Positions 1-5,325 of a DNA stretch of 13,760 nucleotides are shown piece by piece. A model generated the notes under the pieces. It saw only the letters and a program-made list of their open reading frames with translations. It was not told the origin of the DNA and did no database searches. The stretch covers positions 1 to 13,760 of the forward strand of contig JALTPW010000159.1 of assembly GCA_026999335.1 (NCBI GenBank). Direction: 5' to 3'. Within the stretch, counting starts at the first letter, position 1. Each line of letters opens with the position of its first letter. This stretch comes from Chromatiales bacterium (GTDB taxonomy: Bacteria; Pseudomonadota; Gammaproteobacteria; SZUA-152). A program made the translations under genes and the position numbers.

Positions 1-138
1 CTGACCTTCGGCCAGGGTCTTGAAACCGCCGCCCTGGATCGCGCTGAAATGCACGAATACGTCTGCGCCGCCATCATCCTGAGAAATGAAACCAAAACCT
101 TTGGCTTCGTTGAACCACTTTACTGTACCTGTAGCCAT
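1..138 (-). CDS. Cold-shock protein, CspA family (partial, N-terminal 46 residues)
   Basis: This is the start of a small nucleic-acid-binding cold-shock domain protein; the rest lies beyond the left edge. The ATG is at 138 on the minus strand. The visible protein begins MATGTVKWFNEAKGFGFI and continues with DVFVHFSAIQ, so it carries both RNP motifs of the family: KGFGFI (RNP1, about residues 13-18) and VFVHF (RNP2, about residues 28-32). Family members are about 67-70 residues and act as cytoplasmic RNA chaperones or antiterminators, so roughly two thirds is visible. The Shine-Dalgarno sequence is CAGGTAA, about 10 nt upstream of the ATG. The gene is divergent from fccA, with a 437-bp intergenic region between them. 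Whether this paralogue is cold-induced cannot be told from the coding part; the leader is described separately. Confidence 0.95.
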   Translation of the reverse strand, partial: MATGTVKWFNEAKGFGFISQDDGGADVFVHFSAIQGGGFKTLAEGQ

Positions 139-265
139 GTAACTTTTACCTGATAAAAATAAATTAAACAAACATTGAGGGTGGTGCGTACAGGTAATGA
201 AACGGGGAATTCGGAGGGTAACACGGAGGGAACGACCAAAAGTGCCAATCACAGTATCTGCAGCT
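139..265 (-). promoter_or_regulatory. 5' leader of the cold-shock gene with a possible SD-sequestering helix
   Basis: If the promoter at 273-320 is right, the csp mRNA has an untranslated leader of about 125 nt, comparable in kind to the long leaders of E. coli cspA-type genes. On the minus-strand transcript the Shine-Dalgarno segment CAGGUAA (plus-strand 146-152) has an exact 7-nt complement, UUACCUG, 38 nt upstream (plus-strand 191-197). Pairing would hide the ribosome-binding site. The leader also has two CCCTCCG repeats 12 nt apart (plus-strand 212-218 and 224-230). The complementarity is seen directly; a thermosensor or translational switch role is inference. Confidence 0.4.
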
Positions 266-272
266 GCATATA

Positions 273-320
273 ACTATAGAAGAATCTGCCCATTTTTACC
301 AGAAATATATTTTATATTTC
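273..320 (-). promoter_or_regulatory. Candidate csp promoter with AT-rich UP-like element
   Basis: On the minus strand a TATAGT hexamer (plus-strand 273-278) matches a -10 box well. Seventeen nt upstream is a weak -35, TGGTAA (296-301). Directly upstream of that is a run made almost wholly of A and T (about 302-319), placed where an UP element would contact the RNA polymerase alpha subunit. The arrangement resembles a strong promoter with a poor -35, but it rests on pattern matching alone. No other convincing -10/-35 pair was found between here and the csp start codon. Confidence 0.35.
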
Positions 321-432
321 AGTGAGATACTAACAAGCTAATGAGATAAGTACCCTGCCCCCTCTGCACAGACCTGCGATCATGGCTTGGTGCAACCAAC
401 AACCTCCGGCACAAACCGCAAATCCGAGTCTC

Positions 433-575
433 TTACGGGGGTGTAATCATACCCCGCATGAGTATAAAATCGGAAACGATTCACGCCGATCCCGCCGTGC
501 TCACTTACGGCTCTATTCGACACTTTTCACTGCACAAATCGTGCAGCATGCCACAACGTTGCAAGAGGTGTAGTT
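433..575 (+). promoter_or_regulatory. fccA upstream region with four short inverted repeats
   Basis: Upstream of fccA there is a cluster of short inverted repeats. GGGGT/ACCCC (438-442 and 451-455) lies just upstream of a TATAAA hexamer (463-468) that could be a -10 box; no good -35 is present at 16-18 nt, which would fit an activator-dependent promoter. AATCG-GAAA-CGATT (468-481) is a 5-bp stem closed by a GNRA-type tetraloop. CTGCAC-AAATC-GTGCAG (530-546) is a 6-bp stem about 30 nt before the start codon. A further one, TTGGT-GCA-ACCAA, is at 387-399. Any of these might be an operator or an mRNA hairpin. No sulfide-sensor operator was recognised. Confidence 0.3.
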
Positions 576-887
576 ATGAAGCAGAAGTCATGGATCACCA
601 TCGCAGTATTCGTCACCGCCACACAGCTTGTCCTTCCCGGCACGGTCTCTGCCACGGACTACCGACCCGCCATGCTGGCCAATCCCTGCGCAGGCTGCCA
701 TGGGCCGGACGGCGACAGTCCCGGCTCGATTCCGTCATTGACGGGTCTGTCCGCCGATGACATCGTTTCCAGTATGAAGGCTTTCAAGACGGATCAACGC
801 CAGGGCACGGTCATGAACCGCATTGCCAAAGGCTACACCGACGAAGAAATCCATCTCATGGCCAGCTATTTTTCCCGCAAGCCTTAG
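576..887 (+). CDS. fccA: Sulfide dehydrogenase (flavocytochrome c) cytochrome subunit, monoheme
   Basis: A 103-residue periplasmic cytochrome c that takes electrons from the FccB flavin during sulfide oxidation and passes them to soluble c-type cytochromes. Residues 1-26 form a Sec signal peptide (basic start, hydrophobic core, predicted cleavage after VSA). The single heme-binding motif is CAGCH (C38, C41, H42). The segment GTVMNRIAKGY provides the likely sixth ligand, M80, in the context typical of this family. With one heme and a mature size of about 77 residues it resembles the small cytochrome subunits known from green sulfur bacteria rather than the larger diheme FccA of Allochromatium. 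The start follows AGAGGTG, 8 nt upstream. fccB begins 72 nt after the stop on the same strand, so the two are very probably cotranscribed. The family call is confident; the partner assignment rests on adjacency. Confidence 0.9.
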   Translation: MKQKSWITIAVFVTATQLVLPGTVSATDYRPAMLANPCAGCHGPDGDSPGSIPSLTGLSADDIVSSMKAFKTDQRQGTVMNRIAKGYTDEEIHLMASYFSRKP

Positions 888-959
888 GGAGGCACTTCCC
901 CGTTCAAGCCATTAACCGGGACACATCGCCGCAATACGAAATGCATTAGGAGAGTCGTC

Positions 960-2240
960 ATGAACAATATCAGTCGCCGCCGCTTCATCCAATGGCTGGG
1001 AACCGCCTCGGCCCTGGGCGCATTGGGTACGCCATCACTGGCATTCCCCAAAACCAGTGCCCGCATCGTCGTTGTCGGCGGCGGATTCGGTGGGGCCACC
1101 TGCGCCAATTACCTCAAACGCTTCGATCCCTCCCTGGACGTTACCCTGATCGAATCGCACAAGCAGTTCTATACCTGTCCATTCAGCAACGCCGTCCTCG
1201 GCGGACTCTATGACATGGATTTCATCCGCCACGACTACGACAAGCTGCAATCGAAGCACCGGGTGAAGGTCATCCAGGACTACGCCAGCACCATCGACCC
1301 CGACAAACAGACGCTGCACACCACCGCCGGCCGAACCCTGAGCTACGACCGCCTGGTGCTGTCACCGGGTATCGACTTCCTCTGGAATACCATTGAGGGC
1401 TATGACCCAGCTGCCAGTCTCATCATGCCCCATGCGTGGAAGGCGGGATCGCAGACACGCCTGTTGCTCAAACAGCTGCACGCAATGCCCAATGGCGGCG
1501 TGGTGATCATCGCCCCGCCGGCCAATCCCTTCCGCTGCCCGCCGGGTCCCTATGAGCGCGCCAGCATGATCGCCCACTACCTCAAGCAGCATAAACCCCG
1601 CTCCAAGGTGCTGATCCTCGACGCCAAGGATAAGTTCTCCAAACAGTCGCTGTTCCAGGATGCCTGGGACGAATTCTATCCCGATCACATCGAGTGGGTG
1701 CCCGGCTCACAGGGCGGGATCGTCACCGCCGTGGATCCGAAACACATGACCGTGACGGCCGACGATGAAAAAATCAAGGCGGCAGTGGCCAATATTATCC
1801 CGCCGCAGAAAGCCGGCGACGTCGCCTACCGCGCGGGGCTCACCAATGACAAGGGCTGGTGTCCGGTGAACCAAAAAACCTTTGAATCCACAATATACAA
1901 AAACGTGCACATCATCGGCGATGCCAGCATCGCCGGCAAAATGCCCAAATCAGGGTTTTCGGCCAGCAGCCAGGGCAAGGTCTGCGCCGCCGAAATCGTC
2001 GCCGCCCTGCGCGGCGATAGCGTGGGCGCCTCCTCCTGGGTAAACACCTGTTACAGCCTGATCACACCCGATTACGGCATCTCCGTGGCCGCCGTGTATC
2101 GGCTCGGCGATAAGGGTATCGTCGGCGTTGAGGGGGCCGGCGGTGTCGGACCACGCGACGCGCCGCTCACGACCCGGCAAATGGAAGCGGTCTATGCCGA
2201 AGGCTGGTACCGCGCCATCACGGCCGATATTTTTGCTTAG
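960..2240 (+). CDS. fccB: Sulfide dehydrogenase (flavocytochrome c) flavoprotein subunit
   Basis: A 426-residue periplasmic FAD enzyme that oxidises sulfide to sulfur or polysulfide and hands electrons to the FccA heme. A Tat signal is visible: SRRRFI at residues 5-10, then a hydrophobic stretch and SLA before the likely cleavage near residue 28. Export is therefore folded, with flavin, while FccA has a Sec signal. The Rossmann FAD motif is VVVGGGFGGATCA (37-49). C73 in YTCPFSN is at the position of the cysteine that binds FAD covalently in characterised FCSDs. C193 (RCPPGPYER) and C364 (VNTCYS) are candidates for the redox-active disulfide; C301 is also conserved-looking. The second dinucleotide segment, HIIGDASIAGKMPKSGF (317-333), is typical of the family, and the C-terminal domain is complete. 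The ribosome-binding site is AGGAGA, 7 nt before the ATG. It is related to sulfide:quinone reductase, but the Tat signal and adjacent cytochrome favour FCSD. Confidence 0.95.
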   Translation: MNNISRRRFIQWLGTASALGALGTPSLAFPKTSARIVVVGGGFGGATCANYLKRFDPSLDVTLIESHKQFYTCPFSNAVLGGLYDMDFIRHDYDKLQSKHRVKVIQDYASTIDPDKQTLHTTAGRTLSYDRLVLSPGIDFLWNTIEGYDPAASLIMPHAWKAGSQTRLLLKQLHAMPNGGVVIIAPPANPFRCPPGPYERASMIAHYLKQHKPRSKVLILDAKDKFSKQSLFQDAWDEFYPDHIEWVPGSQGGIVTAVDPKHMTVTADDEKIKAAVANIIPPQKAGDVAYRAGLTNDKGWCPVNQKTFESTIYKNVHIIGDASIAGKMPKSGFSASSQGKVCAAEIVAALRGDSVGASSWVNTCYSLITPDYGISVAAVYRLGDKGIVGVEGAGGVGPRDAPLTTRQMEAVYAEGWYRAITADIFA

Positions 2241-2276
2241 ACGGGCTGTACCAATAGAGTAATGCAGGACGCAATG

Positions 2277-2352
2277 ATGGTAGGAGCGGGCCATGCCCGC
2301 GAGACTCACGGAAGCGGCTGAAAATATCGCGGGCATGGCCCGCTCCTACCAT
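2277..2352. repeat. REP/BIME-type palindromic repeat, copy 1
   Basis: Two 26-nt arms (2277-2302 and 2327-2352) are perfect inverted copies separated by 24 nt. Each arm has the core GTAGGAGCGGGCCATGCCCG and is itself a small palindrome (GCGGGC-CAT-GCCCGC) headed by GTAG. That is the layout of repetitive extragenic palindromes mobilised by RAYT (TnpA-REP) transposases, with two facing REPs making a BIME. It lies between the convergent genes fccB and lpdA, so the RNA hairpin could protect or end both messages. There is no U-run, so it is not a classical terminator. A second copy is at 3922-3986. Confidence 0.85.
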
Positions 2353-2384
2353 AATCCTGAATCCGAGGGGTCATGTGAAAGACG

Positions 2385-3803
2385 TTAGATGTGAATAGGA
2401 CGCTTATCCACCGCCAGGGCGGCCTCGTGGATGGCCTCGGAAAGGGTGGGATGGGCGTGAATGGTGCGGGCCAGGTCTTCGGCGGAGGCGGCAAACTCCA
2501 TTGCCACCACGGCCTCAGCGATGAGTTCCGAGGCATTGGCACCATAGATGTGTACACCAAGAATACGATCCGTGCGGGCATCGGCGAGAACCTTCACCAT
2601 GCCCCGGGTGTCACCGCTGGCGTGGGCCCGACCATTGGCGAGAAAGGGAAACACACCTGACACGAAATCGATACCCTCGGCCTGCAACTGTTCGCTGCTG
2701 CGCCCCACCCAGGCGATCTCCGGCCAGGTATAGATAACGAAGGGAATGGTGGCGTCATTCACCTCGGGCTGCTGCCCGGCGATACGCTCCGCCACCGCCA
2801 CGCCCTCCTCCGAGGCTTTGTGTGCCAGCATGGGGCCGCGCACCACATCGCCAATGGCAAAAATGCCCGGCAGGTTGCTGCGGCAATCAGCGTCCACATC
2901 GATAAAACCACGCGCATCCAGTTTCAGGCCGATATCCTCGGCACCGATGTCACCCGTGTTGGGCCTGCGCCCGGCAGCCACCAACAATTTGTCGACCTGT
3001 AGTTTGTGTTCGCCATCACCATCGGCATAGGTGACGGTGATCTGTTTTGCGCTCTTTTTGACGGAAACCAGTTTTGCGCCGAGACAAATACCCAGGCCCT
3101 CATCCAGCAAATCCTGTTGCACGGCGCGGGCCAGTTGTTGATCGGCCTTGGCGAGAAATTGCTCGCCACGCACCAGCAACGTGGTCTTTGCGCCCAGCCG
3201 TGACCAGACACTGCCCAGCTCCAGACCGATGACGCCGCCGCCAATCACCCCCAGGCGCTTGGGCACCGCAGTAAAAGCCAGCGCACCGGTGGAATCGACG
3301 ATACGCTCACCATCGAAGGGGGCCGCCGCCAGTTCGACAGGTGAAGAACCGGTGGCGACAATCATGTTGCTGGCACTGAATATTTGTTCATCGTTCGCCT
3401 CGCCAGCGATGACCCGCACACGCTGCCCGGCCAACAGGCAGCCGTGGCCCTTGATGTGCGTGACCCGGTGTTTGGCAAACAGCAGGGCGATGCCCCCGGT
3501 GAGGCTCGTCACCACCTGCTGCTTGCGCCGCTGCATGACCGCTACATCGATCTGCACATCACCGGTGTGGATGCCGTGGGCCGGGAAATCATGCCGTGCA
3601 CGATAGAAATGATGCGAGGTTTCCAGCAGGGCCTTGGAGGGAATACAGCCGACATTGAGACAGACGCCGCCGAGCGAAGGCTTGCCCTGCTCGTCCACGC
3701 CATCATCGATGCAGGCCGTCTTCAGGCCCAGTTGCGCACAACGGATGGCCGCCACATAACCACCGGGGCCACCACCGAGAACAATTACGTCATAATCCGT
3801 CAT
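2385..3803 (-). CDS. lpdA: Dihydrolipoyl dehydrogenase (E3 of 2-oxoglutarate dehydrogenase)
   Basis: A 472-residue cytoplasmic flavoprotein that reoxidises the dihydrolipoyl group of SucB and makes NADH. The FAD motif is VLGGGPGGYVAA (8-19). The redox disulfide is CLNVGC (C48, C53), followed by IPSK. The NAD motif is GVIGGGVIGLELG (185-197). A second FAD segment, FAIGDVVRGPMLAHKASEEG, lies at roughly two thirds of the length. The C-terminal catalytic pair is in HAHPTLSEA (H451, E456), near the end and supplied across the dimer interface. The length is normal and nothing is missing. The start at 3803 follows AAAAAGGA, 9 nt upstream. It is the third gene of the cluster but is separated from sucB by 283 bp containing a REP/BIME repeat, so its level may be set apart from sucAB. 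I saw no convincing promoter of its own in that gap. Confidence 0.96.
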   Translation of the reverse strand: MTDYDVIVLGGGPGGYVAAIRCAQLGLKTACIDDGVDEQGKPSLGGVCLNVGCIPSKALLETSHHFYRARHDFPAHGIHTGDVQIDVAVMQRRKQQVVTSLTGGIALLFAKHRVTHIKGHGCLLAGQRVRVIAGEANDEQIFSASNMIVATGSSPVELAAAPFDGERIVDSTGALAFTAVPKRLGVIGGGVIGLELGSVWSRLGAKTTLLVRGEQFLAKADQQLARAVQQDLLDEGLGICLGAKLVSVKKSAKQITVTYADGDGEHKLQVDKLLVAAGRRPNTGDIGAEDIGLKLDARGFIDVDADCRSNLPGIFAIGDVVRGPMLAHKASEEGVAVAERIAGQQPEVNDATIPFVIYTWPEIAWVGRSSEQLQAEGIDFVSGVFPFLANGRAHASGDTRGMVKVLADARTDRILGVHIYGANASELIAEAVVAMEFAASAEDLARTIHAHPTLSEAIHEAALAVDKRPIHI

Positions 3804-3921
3804 CGCTGCATTCCTTTTTTAATCAGGCCATTACGGCATAACAAAAAACAGATGTTTTCTAAAGCGGCATAAGCTCAGCTCCGACCGATCATCACCTGTC
3901 ATCATTTACGATAGACAAACC

Positions 3922-3986
3922 GGAGCGGGCCATGCCCGCGATATTTTCAACCACGCCTGTGAACCATCGCGGGCATGGCCCGCTCC
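3922..3986. repeat. REP/BIME-type palindromic repeat, copy 2 (inverted relative to copy 1)
   Basis: Two 20-nt arms, GGAGCGGGCCATGCCCGCGA at 3922-3941 and its exact reverse complement at 3967-3986, flank a 25-nt spacer. Read on the minus strand the spacer ends in TGAAAATATCGCGGG, matching the end of the copy 1 spacer, so the two elements are homologous but in opposite orientation. The GTAG heads seen in copy 1 have been lost here (CCGG on one side, TGGG on the other), so this copy looks degenerate. It sits in the sucB-lpdA gap. The remaining gap sequence (3804-3921 and 3987-4086) shows only a short hairpin, CTGCA/TGCAG at 4015-4029, and the lpdA ribosome-binding site. Confidence 0.8.
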
Positions 3987-4086
3987 CAGCCGACAACGGC
4001 CCGTCCGTCTATAACTGCAAAACGTGCAGCATATCTAACCACGCTCTGCATCCGAGGGTTCAGGCACGCGCCACGCGGTGAATACA

Positions 4087-5325
4087 TCAAAGTTCCAGTA
4101 ATATCCGCGCCGGGTCTTCCAGGGCATCCTTGATAGCCACCAGGAACAACACGGCATCCTTACCGTCGATAATACGATGATCGTAAGACAAGGCAAGATA
4201 CATGATGGGGCGAATGACGATCTCGTCATTTTCCACCACCGGTCGTTGCTGGATCTTGTGCATGCCGAGGATCGCGCTCTGCGGCGGGTTGAGAATAGGC
4301 GTGGAGAGCAGGGAACCGAACACGCCACCATTGGTGATGCTGAAGGTACCGCCGGTCAACTCATTCAGGGTCAATTTACCGTGCTGCGCGCGCTGGCCGA
4401 AATCCCGGATCGTCGCTTCAATCCCGGCAAAGTTCATCTGCTCGACATCACGCAGTATCGGCACCACCAATCCGCGTGGCGAACCCACCGCGATACCGAT
4501 ATCGTAATAACCGTGGTAGACGATGTCCTGCCCATCCAGTGAGGCATTGATCACTGGAAATTGTTTCAGCGCCTCGATCACGGCACGGGTAAAGAAAGAC
4601 ATGAAACCCAGGCGCGTGCCGTGCTTCTTTTCGAAGTCGTCCTTGTACCTGTTGCGCAGATCCATCACCGGCTTCATGTTGACTTCGTTGAAGGTGGTGA
4701 GGATGGCGGCGGTATTTTGCGCCTCTTTCAGGCGCTCGGCGACACGCGTGCGCAAGCGGCTCATGGGCACACGCTTTTCGATGCGACCATCCACCGTGGC
4801 CACGGCGGGTGGCGGGGTCGCCACCGGCTGCCCGGGCAGCGGCTGCGGGCGGCCACTCTTGCCACCGCGAGCATTCAGGTATTCAAGGATGTCGGCTTTG
4901 GTGATGCGGTTGTCACGGCCGGTACCGTGGATACGTGCCGGGTCGATGTTGTTTTCCACCATCAGTTTGCGTGCTGCCGGGCTGAGGGAAACCACCACCG
5001 ACGAGGCCGTTTCGCTGTCTGCTTGCAGCGGGGCTGCGGAAACCTCTGTGGCAATATCTACTTTGGCGCTAGCCACGCTTGCCTTGCCTTCACTGTCGAT
5101 GACGGCGATGACCTCGTCGCCGGCGACCACCTCGCCATCCTCACGAAGAATCTCCTGCAACACACCATCGGCGGGGGCAACGACTTCCAGCACTACTTTA
5201 TCCGTTTCGATATCCACCAGGTTTTCATCGCGGTGTACCGCCTCACCCGGCTTTTTATGCCAGTTGAGCAATGTCGCCTCGGCCACCGATTCCGACAGCG
5301 TGGGCACCTTGACCTCAATTTTCAT
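4087..5325 (-). CDS. sucB: 2-oxoglutarate dehydrogenase E2, dihydrolipoyl succinyltransferase
   Basis: A 412-residue core subunit that transfers succinyl from E1 through a swinging lipoyl arm to CoA. Domains in order: one lipoyl domain (about 1-77) with the lipoylated lysine K43 in ETDKVVLEV; a flexible linker (about 80-112, rich in Ala, Ser and Val); the peripheral subunit-binding domain (about 114-150, SLSPAARKLMVENN...ITKADILEYL); a Pro/Gly-rich linker (about 152-176); and the catalytic domain (about 180-412). The active-site motif SYDHRIIDGKDA (380-391) gives H383 and D387. There is one lipoyl domain, as is usual for succinyltransferases, and the length is close to the E. coli enzyme. The ATG overlaps the sucA stop by 4 nt (ATGA), so the two are translationally coupled. 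Confidence 0.97.
   Translation of the reverse strand: MKIEVKVPTLSESVAEATLLNWHKKPGEAVHRDENLVDIETDKVVLEVVAPADGVLQEILREDGEVVAGDEVIAVIDSEGKASVASAKVDIATEVSAAPLQADSETASSVVVSLSPAARKLMVENNIDPARIHGTGRDNRITKADILEYLNARGGKSGRPQPLPGQPVATPPPAVATVDGRIEKRVPMSRLRTRVAERLKEAQNTAAILTTFNEVNMKPVMDLRNRYKDDFEKKHGTRLGFMSFFTRAVIEALKQFPVINASLDGQDIVYHGYYDIGIAVGSPRGLVVPILRDVEQMNFAGIEATIRDFGQRAQHGKLTLNELTGGTFSITNGGVFGSLLSTPILNPPQSAILGMHKIQQRPVVENDEIVIRPIMYLALSYDHRIIDGKDAVLFLVAIKDALEDPARILLEL

Noticed and set aside
238..258. A TTGGCAC segment on the minus strand as a sigma-54 or -35 site for csp
   Set aside because: No GC at the -12 position for sigma-54, and no acceptable -10 at 16-18 nt for sigma-70.
382..760. Two short plus-strand frames (starting at 382 and 458) before and overlapping fccA
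   Set aside because: No good ribosome-binding site, no recognisable protein features, and one runs through fccA out of frame.
3148..3606. A 152-codon plus-strand frame opposite lpdA
   Set aside because: Antisense shadow of lpdA with no recognisable motif.
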